In this document: one piece after another, positions 51,941 through 61,600 of the stretch
Numbering within the stretch: the first letter of the stretch is position 1
Layout of the letters: the number at the start of each line of letters is the position of its first letter
NCBI RefSeq assembly: GCF_003935425.1
Contig: NZ_RHQN01000006.1
Location: 310,001 to 374,000, forward strand
DNA length: 64,000 nucleotides
DNA from: Pseudomonas sp. v388
GTDB taxonomy: Bacteria; Pseudomonadota; Gammaproteobacteria; Pseudomonadales; Pseudomonadaceae
Direction of reading: 5' to 3'
Notes under the pieces: model-generated
What the model saw: only the letters and a program-made list of their open reading frames with translations
Told to the model about the DNA's origin: nothing
Databases searched by the model: none
Program-made: the position numbers and the translations under genes

Positions 51941-52554
51941 GCGGGGTCGACCTCGCTCTGATGCTCGTTGCCCATCATGTGCCCAAGCTTGCCGGCCTTG
52001 GTCGCCAGGTACAGCTTGTTATGCGGATTCTGGCCAGTGTGCAGCGGCACGCGCTCAGCCACTTTTATGCCCATCTCGGTCAGGGCTTTTACCTTGCGCG
52101 GATTGTTGGTCATCAGCCGCAGGGATTCGACACCCAGGTGCTGCAACATCGGCAGGCAGATGGCGTAGTCGCGCTGATCGGCGGCGAAACCCAGACGTTC
52201 ATTGGCTTCGACGGTATCGGCACCACCGTCCTGCAATTCGTAGGCGCGGATTTTGTTCATCAGCCCAATGCCACGACCTTCCTGACGCAGATAAAGCAGC
52301 ACGCCGCGACCTTCGGTGGCAATGGCGCGCAGAGCGGCTTCGAGCTGGGAACCGCAATCGCAGCGCTGACTGAACAGCGCATCGCCAGTAAGGCATTCGG
52401 AATGCACGCGGCCAAGAACAGGGGCACCATCCGCTATATCACCCAGACTCAGGACAACGTGCTCACGGCCGGTGGCCGACTCAAGAAAGCCATGCATGGT
52501 GAATTGCGCAAAAGGGGTAGGCAGCTTGGAAGCGGCGACAAAGACGACGGGCAC
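51937..52554 (-). CDS. ribA: GTP cyclohydrolase II
   Basis: Opens GTP to the 2,5-diamino-6-ribosylamino pyrimidinone, first step of riboflavin synthesis. The 205 residues have the zinc site as [19 protein letters not shown] (Cys in CLTG, RCDC), [13 protein letters not shown], and the [14 protein letters not shown] segment. All zinc cysteines are present. The start is GTG at 52554 with [15 protein letters not shown]. This is the functional GTP cyclohydrolase of the window; the RibBA gene at 54763 has lost those residues. Confidence 0.96.
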   Translation of the reverse strand: MPVVFVAASKLPTPFAQFTMHGFLESATGREHVVLSLGDIADGAPVLGRVHSECLTGDALFSQRCDCGSQLEAALRAIATEGRGVLLYLRQEGRGIGLMNKIRAYELQDGGADTVEANERLGFAADQRDYAICLPMLQHLGVESLRLMTNNPRKVKALTEMGIKVAERVPLHTGQNPHNKLYLATKAGKLGHMMGNEHQSEVDPA

Positions 52555-52680
52555 CGGGTGCTCCTAATCAGTATGAAGACTGGCAAGGCCTGCATTGTAA
52601 CAGCAGGTTCCTACAGACGCTCAGCGTGAAGTATTGACCATTGTGATAGTGAAAATCGATGTGTCGGGCCGGCCCCGGTG

Positions 52681-53646
52681 TCAAGGCGCCGTTCCGAAAT
52701 GCTGGTAACCGCGCGCCGTCGGCGTGACGTCGCACCCGGCCGCGTCGACCACCGCCACGCCCTGCCCGGCTTCCACGCGGCCAATCACATGCACCGGCCA
52801 GCCCGCCGCGAGCAGCCCGGCCAGCGCTTCGTGTCGCAATGTAAACGCCAGGACATAATCGTCGCCGCCACTGAACGCCGCTTGCTGTGCGGCACAAGTG
52901 TCGAACAACGTTAGCAGTTGCGCCGACAAAGGCAGTTTGTCGCGCTCGACGACCAGCCGAACATTCGACGCCCTGGCAATATGCCCGCAGTCCGCCAGCA
53001 GGCCGTCGGAGATATCCAGCGCGGCCGTGGCCTTGCCCCGCAAAGCCTGACCTAAAGCCAGTTGCGGTTGCGGCGACCAGTAGCGAGCCAGCAGAAAATC
53101 AGTGACAGACGCCTGCGCCGTGTGCTGTTCCAGCACCAGCGCCAGCGCACCGGCGCCTTCACCCAGATTGCCACCCACGCACAGCAAGTCGCCTTCACGT
53201 GCGCCGGCGCGTGTCAGGGCCAGCCCCGCCGGAACCGCGCCGAACACGGTAAGTGTCAGGCTGAGCGGCCCGCGCGTGGTGTCGCCGCCGATCAAGCGCA
53301 GCTCGCACGCTTGCGCCATCGTGTTCAAACCCTGGGCGAACGCCTGCAGCCAGTCGGCATCGACATCCGGAAGCGTCAGAGCAAGAGTAAAGCCGACAGG
53401 ACGAGCACCCATGGCAGCCAGATCGCTGGCAGATACGGCCAGAGCCCGCTGGGCCAGCAGAAACGGGTCACATACCTGAGGGAAATGCACCCCGGCAACC
53501 AGGGTATCGGTGGAGATCGCCAACTGCTCACCGGCTGGCAGCGCCAGCAAGGCGCAGTCGTCGCCGATCCCCAGTGCAACGTCTCCGCCAGCCTGCGCAC
53601 AGGGCGCGGCGGCGAAGTAATTGCGGATCAGCTCGAACTCGCCCAT
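52681..53646 (-). CDS. thiL: Thiamine-monophosphate kinase
   Basis: ATP-dependent conversion of thiamine monophosphate to thiamine diphosphate. The 321 residues start MGEFELIRNYFAAAP and contain the AIR-synthase-type ATP site with GIGDDCALLALPAG, ISTDTLVAGVHFP, LAVSASDLAAMGARP and LIGGDTTRGPLSLTLTVFGA. It lies behind nusB. In other Pseudomonas pgpA normally follows; here the next gene is ribA after 126 bases. Confidence 0.95.
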   Translation of the reverse strand: MGEFELIRNYFAAAPCAQAGGDVALGIGDDCALLALPAGEQLAISTDTLVAGVHFPQVCDPFLLAQRALAVSASDLAAMGARPVGFTLALTLPDVDADWLQAFAQGLNTMAQACELRLIGGDTTRGPLSLTLTVFGAVPAGLALTRAGAREGDLLCVGGNLGEGAGALALVLEQHTAQASVTDFLLARYWSPQPQLALGQALRGKATAALDISDGLLADCGHIARASNVRLVVERDKLPLSAQLLTLFDTCAAQQAAFSGGDDYVLAFTLRHEALAGLLAAGWPVHVIGRVEAGQGVAVVDAAGCDVTPTARGYQHFGTAP

Positions 53647-53662
53647 GGAAGGACAGCGCGAC

Positions 53663-54160
53663 CTAGCGCTTGTAAGCCTTCACTTCAGCTTCGCGCAGAC
53701 GCGGAGCCAGCTTGTCCAGCACACCGTTGACGAACTTGTGGCCATCGGTGGAGCCGTAGACTTTAGCCAGCTCGATGCCTTCGTTGATGACAACGCGGTA
53801 AGGCACGTCGATGCGCTTGAGCAGCTCGAACGTGGACAGGCGCAGAACCGCCAGTTCAACCGGATCGAGTTCGTCGATGGTCAGGTCCAGGCAAGGCGTC
53901 AGAGCGGTATCGATCTCGGTCTTGTTGGTGGCCACGCCATGCAGCAGCTCACGGAAATAGGCGCCGTCGACGTTGCTGAAATCGTTGTCGACGCGAAATT
54001 GCGCCTCGATTTCATTCAGCGAATGACCCGCCATGTGCCACTGGTACAAAGCCTGGGTCGCCAGCTGACGCGCTTCGCGGCGCTTGGCGCTCTTGCCTTT
54101 GGCAGCCTCGGGCGACTTGGCATCACGCGGGTTGAACTGATCGCTATCGTCGGAAATCAC
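53663..54160 (-). CDS. nusB: Transcription antitermination factor NusB
   Basis: RNA-binding partner of S10 in antitermination of rRNA operons. The 165 residues hold the helical core ([39 protein letters not shown], and [20 protein letters not shown]), with an acidic, Lys-rich N-terminus (residues 1-25). It starts with GTG at 54160 overlapping the ribH stop (GTGA). thiL follows with a 16-base gap. Confidence 0.95.
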   Translation of the reverse strand: MISDDSDQFNPRDAKSPEAAKGKSAKRREARQLATQALYQWHMAGHSLNEIEAQFRVDNDFSNVDGAYFRELLHGVATNKTEIDTALTPCLDLTIDELDPVELAVLRLSTFELLKRIDVPYRVVINEGIELAKVYGSTDGHKFVNGVLDKLAPRLREAEVKAYKR

Positions 54161-54633
54161 TTGGCCTCCAGCTGCGACAGCAGACTGACCATTTCAACAG
54201 CAGACAAGGCAGCTTCAGCGCCTTTGTTGCCGGCCTTGGTGCCGGAACGCTCGATGGCCTGCTCGATCGAGTCGACCGTCAACACGCCGAATGCAACCGG
54301 AACACCGAACTGCATCGCCACCTGGGAAATGCCTTTGACGCACTCGCCGGCCACGTATTCGAAGTGCGGGGTGCCGCCACGGATGACTGCGCCCAGTGCC
54401 ACGATGGCTGCGAATTCCTTGCGCTCGGCAACTTTTTGCACGACCAGCGGAAGTTCGAACGCACCCGGAGCGCGGATGATGGTGATGTCGCTCTCGCGCA
54501 CGCCATGGCGAACGAGGGCATCCACCGCACCGCTTACCAGGCTTTCCACGACGAAGCTGTTGAAACGGCCAACTACCAAGGCGTAGCGGCCTTGGGGGGC
54601 GATGAAAGTACCTTCGATGGTCTTCAAGGTCAT
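54157..54633 (-). CDS. ribH: 6,7-dimethyl-8-ribityllumazine synthase
   Basis: Penultimate step of riboflavin synthesis: condenses the pyrimidine with 3,4-dihydroxy-2-butanone 4-phosphate. The 158 residues show [53 protein letters not shown] and [20 protein letters not shown], all typical. The ATG at 54633 is preceded by a stretch of about 130 bases after ribBA that contains no gene; hairpins are possible there. Confidence 0.97.
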   Translation of the reverse strand: MTLKTIEGTFIAPQGRYALVVGRFNSFVVESLVSGAVDALVRHGVRESDITIIRAPGAFELPLVVQKVAERKEFAAIVALGAVIRGGTPHFEYVAGECVKGISQVAMQFGVPVAFGVLTVDSIEQAIERSGTKAGNKGAEAALSAVEMVSLLSQLEAK

Positions 54634-54762
54634 TCGGGTGAGTCTCGTATTAAAGAGCAAGCCAGCCTGCGGCGGACTTTGAGGGAGTTTAGGCCACGAA
54701 TCGGAACTGCCAGGCCGGACCATGCGAACACTCGGCGCTCGCATGGCCGGTCCTGCCGGTAT

Positions 54763-55854
54763 TTATTCGGAGGGCACGTATTCTACAACTTCCAGATCGA
54801 AACCGGATATCGCATTGAACTTCATTGGCGAACTCATTAGCCGCATCTTGCGCACGCCCAGGTCGCGCAGGATCTGCGAGCCGGCACCGACGGTGCTGTA
54901 AGTGGTCGGCGTCTTGATCGGCAACTGGCCTGCGGTTTCGCGAATATGCGCCAGCAGGACGTCGCCGTCGAGAGGGTGACCGAGCAGCAGCACGACGCCG
55001 CTCCCAGCCTCGGACACCGCGCTCATCGCGGCCCGCAGACTCCAGCGGCCGGGCTGGTTGACCATCAGCAGGTCGCGCAACGGGTCCATGTTATGCACCC
55101 GGACCAGGGTCGGCTCGTCGCCGCTGATGGTGCCGAGAGTGAGGGCCAGGTGGACATCGCCTTCGACCGAATCGCGATAGGTCACCAGGTTGAAACTGCC
55201 CAGTTCGCTGTCCAGCGGCTGCTCGGCAATCCGCTGAACGGTACGTTCGTGGATCATCCGGTAGTGAATCAGGTCGGCAATGGTGCCGATCTTGATGTCG
55301 TGCTCCAGCGCAAAGGCTTCGAGTTCGGCGCGGCGGGACATGGTGCCGTCGTCGTTCATCACTTCACAGATCACGCCGCTTGGCTCGAAACCGGCCATGC
55401 GCGCCAGGTCGCACGCGGCTTCAGTGTGACCGGCGCGAGCCAGCGTGCCGCCGGCCTGGGCCATCAACGGAAAGATGTGGCCCGGGCTGACGATGTCTTC
55501 GGCTTTCGCATCCCTGGCGGCAGCCGCCTGAACGGTACGGGCGCGGTCGGCGGCGGAGATGCCGGTGGTGACACCTTCGGCGGCTTCGATGGAGACGGTG
55601 AACTTGGTGCCAAAGCCGGAGCCATTGCGCGGCGCCATGAGCGGAAGCTTGAGGGCTTCGCAGCGCTCGCGGGTCATGGGCATGCAGATCAGGCCACGGG
55701 CGTAGCGCGCCATGAAGTTGATGTGCTCCGGCTTCACGCATTCGGCGGCCATGATCAGGTCGCCTTCGTTCTCGCGGTCTTCGTCATCCATCAGGATGAC
55801 CATCTTGCCCTGGCGGATGTCTTCAACCAGTTCTTCGACAGTGTTGAGCGCCAC
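54763..55854 (-). CDS. ribB: 3,4-dihydroxy-2-butanone-4-phosphate synthase with degenerate GTP cyclohydrolase II domain (RibBA type)
   Basis: The N-terminal domain (about 1-200) is a complete Rib[41 protein letters not shown] (core [13 protein letters not shown]) and [15 protein letters not shown], with the acidic and His residues of the active site. The C-terminal domain (about 205-363) aligns with GTP cyclohydrolase II ([34 protein letters not shown]) but has none of the zinc cysteines found in RibA at 51937, so it should have no cyclohydrolase activity and may serve structure or regulation. The enzyme acts in the pathway with ribE, ribD, ribH and ribA nearby. Confidence 0.92.
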   Translation of the reverse strand: MALNTVEELVEDIRQGKMVILMDDEDRENEGDLIMAAECVKPEHINFMARYARGLICMPMTRERCEALKLPLMAPRNGSGFGTKFTVSIEAAEGVTTGISAADRARTVQAAAARDAKAEDIVSPGHIFPLMAQAGGTLARAGHTEAACDLARMAGFEPSGVICEVMNDDGTMSRRAELEAFALEHDIKIGTIADLIHYRMIHERTVQRIAEQPLDSELGSFNLVTYRDSVEGDVHLALTLGTISGDEPTLVRVHNMDPLRDLLMVNQPGRWSLRAAMSAVSEAGSGVVLLLGHPLDGDVLLAHIRETAGQLPIKTPTTYSTVGAGSQILRDLGVRKMRLMSSPMKFNAISGFDLEVVEYVPSE

Positions 55855-55871
55855 TCGGCACCCCCTTCAAT

Positions 55872-56534
55872 TCAGGATTTGAGGTAGCCGTTTTCGGCCA
55901 GAAAGCTTTCGGTGATCCCGCCCTTGGTCGGCTCGGCCGCCTTGTCGCCCATCAGCAGGCGCTCCAGATAGCGCGCCAGCAGGTCCACTTCCAGATTGAC
56001 CTTACGGCCCGGACGGTAGTCAGCCATGATGGTTTCAGCCAGGGTGTGCGGCACGATGGTCAGCTCGAACTCGGCGCCATTGACGGCGTTCACGGTCAGG
56101 CTGGTGCCGTCGACAGTGATCGAACCCTTGTGGGAAATGTACTTGGCCAGCTCGCGCGGTGCGCGCACGCGGAACTGGATGGCGCGGGCATTTTCTTCGC
56201 GGGAGATCACTTCGCCGACCCCGTCGACATGGCCGCTGACCAGATGGCCGCCCAGGCGAGTGGTCGGCGTCAGGGCTTTTTCCAGATTGACCGGGCTGCC
56301 GACTTTGAGGTCCACGAACGCGGTGACATCCAGGGTTTCGCGGCTGACATCGGCCCAGAAGCCATCACCCGGCAGTTCGACCGCCGTCAGGCACACGCCG
56401 TTGACCGCAATGCTGTCGCCGAGCTTGACGTCGCTCAAGTCGAGTTTGCCGGTGGCCACGTGGACGCGGACGTCGCCGCCTTTGGGAGTCAGGGCGCGGA
56501 TGCTGCCGATGGATTCGATAATGCCGGTAAACAT
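55872..56534 (-). CDS. ribE: Riboflavin synthase alpha subunit
   Basis: Dismutation of two lumazines to riboflavin. The 220 residues contain the two lumazine-binding repeats: [15 protein letters not shown] with [16 protein letters not shown] and [11 protein letters not shown] in the first, and [31 protein letters not shown] and [16 protein letters not shown] in the second. The name ribC is also used for this enzyme in Pseudomonas. It lies between ribD and ribBA; 17 bases separate it from ribBA. Confidence 0.95.
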   Translation of the reverse strand: MFTGIIESIGSIRALTPKGGDVRVHVATGKLDLSDVKLGDSIAVNGVCLTAVELPGDGFWADVSRETLDVTAFVDLKVGSPVNLEKALTPTTRLGGHLVSGHVDGVGEVISREENARAIQFRVRAPRELAKYISHKGSITVDGTSLTVNAVNGAEFELTIVPHTLAETIMADYRPGRKVNLEVDLLARYLERLLMGDKAAEPTKGGITESFLAENGYLKS

Positions 56535-56581
56535 GGGTCCTCCAGGAGAACAAGGCCTGCGCGCTAGGCGAAAGCCGGGAA

Positions 56582-57727
56582 TTATACGCCGGACGCGCTG
56601 ACTGGGAGAGCGATGACTCGCCAGTCATTGCCCACGGCGCGCATTTCTACGATGTTCAGTTCCAGCGCCTCGCTCATCTGCGCCAGCGGCAGATCGAGCA
56701 GCGGTCGTGCCGAGGAACCGAGAAACTTGCCGGCGATGAATATCTGGAACTCGTCCACCAGCCCCTGGCGAGTGAAGGCGCCGGCCAGACGCGGCCCGGC
56801 CTCCACCAGCACATCGTTGGCGCCGCGGGAGGCCAGCTCCAGCAGCAACTTGTGCAGATCCACATGACCCGAGCTGTCGGCCAGCGCCAGGATTTCATGG
56901 CCCTCATCCTGATAACGGCTACGCGCAGAAGCGGCGGCCTGGGTGGCCACCAGCGTCGAGCCCGACTGGAAAAACGGCGCGTCGAGCGGCACGCGCAGGC
57001 GACCATCGATCAACACCCGCAGCGGCGGACGCAGGGCCGCAAGAGCGGTCAGCTCGGCGTTGAGGCCCAGCTCGTCAGGGCGAACGGTCAGCCGGGCGTT
57101 ATCGGCCAGCACCGTATCGGCGCCGGTCAGCACCACGCTGGACTGCGCGCGCAGGCGCTGCACGGCGGAGCGCGCTTCGGGGCCGGTGATCCACTGGCTT
57201 TCGCCGCTGGCCATGGCCGTGCGACCGTCCAGGCTCATCGCCAGCTTGACCCGCACGTAAGGCAGGCCCTTTTCCATGCGCTTCAGAAAACCTTTGTTCA
57301 ACGCCCGCGCTTCGGCTTCCAGCACGCCACTCTGGGTGACGATCCCGGCGCTCATCAGCCTCAGCAGACCACGCCCCGCTACTTCGGGATTGGGGTCCTG
57401 CATGGCGGCGACGACCCGGCCAAGCCCGGCATTGACCAGCGCGTCGGCGCACGGTGGCGTGCGCCCGTGGTGACTGCAGGGTTCGAGAGTGACGTAAGCG
57501 GTCGCGCCACGGGCTTTGTCGCCGGCCTGACGCAGGGCATGAACCTCGGCATGTGGCTCACCGGCCCGCGCATGCCAGCCTTCACCGACGATACGGCCGC
57601 CGCGCACGATGACGCAGCCGACCCGCGGATTCGGGTGCGCGGAGTAGATACCCTTGCGCGCCAGCTCCAGCGCCCGCGCCATGTAATGGACGTCGAGAGC
57701 GCCTTGCTCGGTCAGCGAACCGTTCAT
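56582..57727 (-). CDS. ribD: Bifunctional riboflavin deaminase/reductase RibD
   Basis: Carries out the deamination and then the NADPH-dependent reduction of the pyrimidine intermediate. The 381 residues have an N-terminal deaminase domain with the zinc motif [11 protein letters not shown] and [18 protein letters not shown], and a C-terminal reductase domain (from about 150: [49 protein letters not shown]). Its ATG overlaps the nrdR stop by four bases. It opens the rib part of the cluster. Confidence 0.96.
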   Translation of the reverse strand: MNGSLTEQGALDVHYMARALELARKGIYSAHPNPRVGCVIVRGGRIVGEGWHARAGEPHAEVHALRQAGDKARGATAYVTLEPCSHHGRTPPCADALVNAGLGRVVAAMQDPNPEVAGRGLLRLMSAGIVTQSGVLEAEARALNKGFLKRMEKGLPYVRVKLAMSLDGRTAMASGESQWITGPEARSAVQRLRAQSSVVLTGADTVLADNARLTVRPDELGLNAELTALAALRPPLRVLIDGRLRVPLDAPFFQSGSTLVATQAAASARSRYQDEGHEILALADSSGHVDLHKLLLELASRGANDVLVEAGPRLAGAFTRQGLVDEFQIFIAGKFLGSSARPLLDLPLAQMSEALELNIVEMRAVGNDWRVIALPVSASGV

Positions 57728-58188
57728 TCCTTGCCCGGCTCACGAGCCAGCCGCTCGATCTCTTCACGAAACTCGTTGAGATCCTGAAAGCGGCGATAGA
57801 CCGAAGCGAAACGGATGTAAGCCACTTCGTCGAGCTTTTGCAGCTCGGTCATGACCAGTTCACCCACCACCAGGGATTTGACTTCCCGTTCGCCGGTGGC
57901 CCGCAGCTTGTGCTTGATGTGCACCAGCGCCGCTTCCAGGCGCTCGACGCTGACCGGGCGTTTTTCCAGGGCGCGCTGCATGCCGGCGCGTAGCTTTTCT
58001 TCGTCGAACGGCTGACGGCTGCCGTCCTGTTTGATCAGGCGGGGCAATACCAGCTCGGCGGTTTCGAACGTGGTGAAGCGCTCACCGCAAGCCAGGCATT
58101 CGCGACGGCGACGTACCTGTTCGCCTTCGGCGACAAGGCGGGAGTCGATGACTTTGGTGTCATTGGCACCGCAGAAGGGACAGTGCAT
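57724..58188 (-). CDS. nrdR: Transcriptional repressor NrdR
   Basis: Zinc-ribbon and ATP-cone repressor of ribonucleotide reductase genes; senses dATP/ATP. The 154 residues have the zinc ribbon [18 protein letters not shown] with the second pair CLACGERF, then an ATP-cone ([20 protein letters not shown] and [17 protein letters not shown]). The ATG at 58188 starts the conserved MHCPFCG. It is the first gene of the minus-strand transcript that continues with ribD. The open frame further upstream is not conserved. Confidence 0.96.
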   Translation of the reverse strand: MHCPFCGANDTKVIDSRLVAEGEQVRRRRECLACGERFTTFETAELVLPRLIKQDGSRQPFDEEKLRAGMQRALEKRPVSVERLEAALVHIKHKLRATGEREVKSLVVGELVMTELQKLDEVAYIRFASVYRRFQDLNEFREEIERLAREPGKE

Positions 58189-58362
58189 GGTGGCAGGCAA
58201 CAAAAAATGAGGAGCGTCATGGTAGCGCATCCCGCTCGCAAGACAAGACTTGGGCTTTGCGGTATATAAACGCGCATCGAAGCGGTGTGAAATTACCCGG
58301 GCTCGGTAATACTGCATCTCTGGCGTCACTCAGCCTTTCGTTTTTTGTTCTGTGGAGCTCTC

Positions 58363-58812
58363 ATGACGCTACGCCCCCTTGTTCTGCTAGGTCTGTTCGG
58401 CCTGCTGGCCGCCTGCAGCAGCAACGATACGCCGCCACCCGTAGCAGCCAAACCTGCCGCACCGGTGCTCAAGGTCCCGGCAGGCCCAGGTCCGCTGCAA
58501 CCCTACCAGCGTGAAATCAGCGGCCAACTGCTCGGCGTGCCTGCCGGTGCCGAAGTGGAAATGGCCATGCTGGTGGTCGATGAACGTGGCCGACCGCAAA
58601 AACTGCTTACCAGCACCACGCTGCAAGGCAACGGTCAGTCGCTGCCCTTCCAGTTGCGCTTCAACCCTGAAGCGTTTCCAGCCAGCGGAGCGGTCGAGTT
58701 GCGGGGCCGCGCCAGCAAGTCCGGGCAACTGATCCTGCATTTGCCGTCGATGCGCATTCAGCAGGCGACCACCCAGGCACTCGGACCGCTGCAGTTCGTT
58801 AGCGCACCGTGA
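58363..58812 (+). CDS. YbaY/YscW family lipoprotein
   Basis: A 149-residue lipoprotein (LLGLFGLLAACSSND, Cys near residue 18) followed by a Pro- and Ala-rich stretch (PPPVAAKPAAPVLKVPAGPG) and a C-terminal domain (QREISGQLLGVPAGAEVEMA, PFQLRFNPEAFPASGAVELR) of the YbaY type, related to the pilotins of type III secretion systems. Its function outside those systems is unknown. The ATG at 58363 sets the signal peptide. The last codons overlap the start of the next gene (GTGA). Confidence 0.85.
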   Translation: MTLRPLVLLGLFGLLAACSSNDTPPPVAAKPAAPVLKVPAGPGPLQPYQREISGQLLGVPAGAEVEMAMLVVDERGRPQKLLTSTTLQGNGQSLPFQLRFNPEAFPASGAVELRGRASKSGQLILHLPSMRIQQATTQALGPLQFVSAP

Positions 58813-59462
58813 CCGCTGCGCCACAGCTTCAGCACGCTCTCAGTGAACTGCTGGGCGACGCGCGCCTGGTGGCTACCGAGCTGCCGGGAACGGACCTGAA
58901 ATTGTGGCTGATCGATGCCCACAACATGGACCGGGCTTTCAGTCCCGATGAGACCCGGCGCATTCTCGACGAACCGCCTTACTGGAGTTTCTGCTGGGCG
59001 AGCGGATTGGCCCTGGCGCGATTCCTCGCTCAGCATCCAGAGTGGGTCGCCGGCCGCCGTGTGCTGGATTTCGGCGCGGGTTCGGGCGTGGCAGGTATTG
59101 CCGCGCTGCGTGCCGGAGCGGCAGAGGTGGTGGCGTGTGATCTGGACCCGCTTGCCATTGCCGCCTGCCGCGCCAACGCCAAGCTCAACCGCGTGACGCT
59201 GGGTTACTCGACGGACTTCTTCACCGAGGCTGACCGCTTCGACCTGATTCTGGTCGCCGATGTGCTTTACGACCGGGCCAACCTGCCACTGCTCGACCAG
59301 TTCCTCACTCGCGGTCGGCAAGCGCTGGTGGCCGATTCGCGGGTGCGCGATTTCAAGCATCCGGCCTACCGACGCCTGGCGATGCTTCACGCCCACACCC
59401 TGCCCGACCTGGCCGAGCCTCACGAGTTTCGGGATGTGAGTCTTTATCACGCAACCCGCTGA
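58809..59462 (+). CDS. Class I SAM-dependent methyltransferase
   Basis: A 217-residue methyltransferase. Motif I is VLDFGAGSGVAGIAALRAGA (about residues 85-104), motif II AAEVVACDLDPLAIAACRAN, and the catalytic-loop motif is FDLILVADVLYDRANLPLL, a pattern found in protein-lysine methyltransferases of the ETFB-KMT/METTL20 group and PrmA-like enzymes. The target is unknown. It starts with GTG at 58809 overlapping the preceding stop, so the lipoprotein and methyltransferase genes are translationally coupled. Confidence 0.85.
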   Translation: MTAAPQLQHALSELLGDARLVATELPGTDLKLWLIDAHNMDRAFSPDETRRILDEPPYWSFCWASGLALARFLAQHPEWVAGRRVLDFGAGSGVAGIAALRAGAAEVVACDLDPLAIAACRANAKLNRVTLGYSTDFFTEADRFDLILVADVLYDRANLPLLDQFLTRGRQALVADSRVRDFKHPAYRRLAMLHAHTLPDLAEPHEFRDVSLYHATR

Positions 59463-59472
59463 ATACATCATC

Positions 59473-59547
59473 TCCGCTCCTACATGGCCCTGTTGCATAA
59501 GCACCAACCGCTTCGCGGACAAGTCCGTTCCTACGTGGCCCTGTTGC
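59473..59547 (+). repeat. Direct repeat, 24 bases twice, within a REP-like region
   Basis: TCCGCTCCTACATGGCCCTG followed by TTGC at 59473-59496 recurs at 59524-59547 as TCCGTTCCTACGTGGCCCTG plus TTGC, with two mismatches and 51 bases from start to start. The units look like halves of family B REP sequences (CTTCGCGGACAAGTCCG lies between them). It occupies the gap before the cnoX gene. Confidence 0.7.
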
Positions 59548-59656
59548 GTCTGTACCAGCCTTGTCGCAGGCAAACGCCCTGCTACACTCGGCATCGCTTT
59601 CAGCAAAGCCTCGCGGGCTTTATAGTTGATGCCATTCAGATTCTGCGAGACGCGTA

Positions 59657-60529
59657 ATGAGCCAGGACACTGCTTACATTTTCGAAGCAACCGCCGCGAC
59701 CTTCGATCAACTGGTGATCGAGAAGTCATTCGACCAGCCCGTGCTGGTGGATTTCTGGGCCGAGTGGTGCGCACCGTGCAAGGTGCTGATGCCGCTGCTT
59801 GAGCAGATTACCGAGAGCTACCAGGGCGAATTGCTGCTGGCCAAGGTCAACTGCGACATCGAGCAGGACATCGTGGCCCGCTTCGGCATTCGCAGTCTGC
59901 CGACCGTGGTGTTGTTCAAGGACGGCCAACCGGTCGATGGCTTCGCCGGAGCGCAGCCCGAGTCGGAAATCCGCAAGCTGCTGGATCAGCACGTCGTGAT
60001 GCCACCACCGCCGGCCGCCGATCCGCTCAAGCAGGCGCAGGAGCTGTTCGCCGACAGCCGCTTTGCCGACGCGGAAGCGGTGCTCAAGGGTTTGCTGGGC
60101 GAAGACAACACCAACGCCGCGGCGTTGATCCTGTACGCGCGCTGCCTGGCCGAGCGCGGCGAGTTGAGCGAAGCCGGCGCGGTGCTGGATGCGGTCAAGA
60201 GCGATGCGCACAAGGCCGAACTGGCCGGTGCCCGCGCGCAGTTGACCTTCCTCGCCGAAGCCGCCTCGCTGCCCGAGGCCGCCGAGTTGAAGACGCGCCT
60301 GGCGCAGAATCCGCAAGACGACGAAGCCTCCCATCAGCTGGCGATCCTGCAACTGTCGCGTCAGCAGTACGATGCAGCACTGGACGGCCTGCTCAAGCTG
60401 TTCATCCGCAACCGCAGCTACTCCGATGGCCTGCCGCACAAGACGCTGCTGCAAGTGTTCGATCTGCTGGGCAACGATCACCCGCTGGTCACCACTTATC
60501 GCCGCAAGCTGTTCGCCGCGCTGTACTGA
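59657..60529 (+). CDS. cnoX: Thioredoxin-TPR chaperone CnoX/YbbN
   Basis: A 290-residue protein with an N-terminal thioredoxin domain (about 1-110) and a C-terminal TPR domain (about 120-290). In Escherichia coli CnoX is a stress-activated holdase cooperating with GroEL and has lost the first active-site cysteine (SxxC). Here the active site is complete, WAEWCAPCK, so a redox role in addition is possible. The loop VRFGIRSLPTVVLF-type segment (FGIRSLPTVVLFKDGQPV) is normal. The TPR part shows LFADSRFADAEAVLKGLLGE and similar repeats. The ATG is preceded by a REP-rich gap. Confidence 0.92.
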   Translation: MSQDTAYIFEATAATFDQLVIEKSFDQPVLVDFWAEWCAPCKVLMPLLEQITESYQGELLLAKVNCDIEQDIVARFGIRSLPTVVLFKDGQPVDGFAGAQPESEIRKLLDQHVVMPPPPAADPLKQAQELFADSRFADAEAVLKGLLGEDNTNAAALILYARCLAERGELSEAGAVLDAVKSDAHKAELAGARAQLTFLAEAASLPEAAELKTRLAQNPQDDEASHQLAILQLSRQQYDAALDGLLKLFIRNRSYSDGLPHKTLLQVFDLLGNDHPLVTTYRRKLFAALY

Positions 60530-60535
60530 ACCCGC

Positions 60536-60886
60536 TTATTCGACCCAGCTGTAAAGCGGAGCGTCGGCTCCGTTGTCGACCTTCACATGGGCGCTGTGGC
60601 GCAAACGCACCAACAGGCGTTTGCCCGCTGCGGTGCTGCCGGTCAATCCTTCCAGCTGGGCAAGCAGCTGCGGACCGCTCATGCGCCCCGCGCCTTGCAG
60701 GATGCTCACTGCCGTGTGCCAGGCGGTGTCGTCCTGAATGGCGGGTTTGCCGTCCGGCACCTGGGTTGCAGCGGTTTGCGGTGCAACGGGTTTGAGCTGC
60801 GCGCCCAGCTTCGCCCAGTCTTCGTCATCCAGCTCCAGGGTCAGATCGACCGGCCACTGGCCCACGGTTCCACGGATACGCAACAT
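60536..60886 (-). CDS. Hypothetical protein, 116 residues
   Basis: I do not recognise the family. The N-terminal part MLRIRGTVGQWPVDLTLELD looks like a beta-rich start followed by an acidic helix (DDEDWAKLGAQL). A Thr- and Pro-rich linker (PVAPQTAATQVPDGKP) leads to a helical C-terminal half (TAWHTAVSILQGAGRMSGPQ, LLAQLEGL). It has no signal peptide. It converges with cnoX, with six bases between, and similar proteins occur near cnoX in other Pseudomonas as far as I recall. Confidence 0.65.
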   Translation of the reverse strand: MLRIRGTVGQWPVDLTLELDDEDWAKLGAQLKPVAPQTAATQVPDGKPAIQDDTAWHTAVSILQGAGRMSGPQLLAQLEGLTGSTAAGKRLLVRLRHSAHVKVDNGADAPLYSWVE

Positions 60887-60949
60887 GTGATCTCTACCTG
60901 CAGACTGTCAGGCGCACATGCTCCCACAGGCGGCGCGGTAATCCCACGC

Positions 60950-61372
60950 TCATGCACTGATCCAGCGCATGGCGGTGGATTCATCGCCCATCAGGAAACC
61001 GTTCAACACCCTGGCGTCATAGGCGTTCTCCCAGTGTTCGACGACCTTGCCGTCGCGAAAGCGCCACAGCCCGCAGAACGGCATGCCGATGGTCTGGCCT
61101 TCGCAGGTGGCGTGAAGGGTGCCGAGCACGGCGCCGAAATGGTCGTCGGCGATGATGTCATGCACTTCCATTTGCAGCGTCTGATGGGCCTTGTCGACCA
61201 GATTCAGCTCGTGGTCGCGCACTGCCCGCCTGCCGATGGCCATGGACAGACCGCCGCCGGCGCCACGGTCGGCCTTGTGCAGGACGATGGCGGGATCGGC
61301 GAATTCATCGATCCGGGTCAGGTCTTGATAGAGGGTGCGCAGTGTCTGCGCGTTTCGATGATCGTGGCTCAT
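60950..61372 (-). CDS. SnoaL/NTF2-like protein
   Basis: A 140-residue protein with the NTF2-like cone fold, suggested by the pattern TLRTLYQDLTRIDEFADPAI, LHATCEGQTIGMPFCGLWRF and VVEHWENAYDARVLNG. Proteins of this kind are often isomerases or binding proteins for small hydrophobic molecules; the substrate is unknown. The start is the ATG at 61372 (MSHDHRNAQ). It is separated from the zinc-type operon by 274 bases containing the divergent promoters. Confidence 0.75.
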   Translation of the reverse strand: MSHDHRNAQTLRTLYQDLTRIDEFADPAIVLHKADRGAGGGLSMAIGRRAVRDHELNLVDKAHQTLQMEVHDIIADDHFGAVLGTLHATCEGQTIGMPFCGLWRFRDGKVVEHWENAYDARVLNGFLMGDESTAMRWISA

Positions 61373-61600
61373 GAGAATTCTTCCTTGATGCGGCACATGC
61401 AGTGCCCTGAAGCTCCAGTAACGAGGAACGCACCCGGCATCCTGCTTCGGCGCCCCTTCCTGAGCGTAGGAGCTACGCTGAAGCGCGCAAGTGCGGCCGG
61501 GCATCGGCCCGACATGCTGGAGTTCTGACGACCGGAGGTGGAACCCTGCTAAATCTCCAGGCTGAACGAAAACAAAAAAGCCATCTTCCCGAAGAATAAT

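Noticed and set aside
54634-54762. A possible FMN riboswitch or attenuator between ribBA and ribH
   Set aside because: There is a hairpin-prone stretch around 54706-54760 with imperfect GC arms, but I could not find the conserved FMN-aptamer segments.
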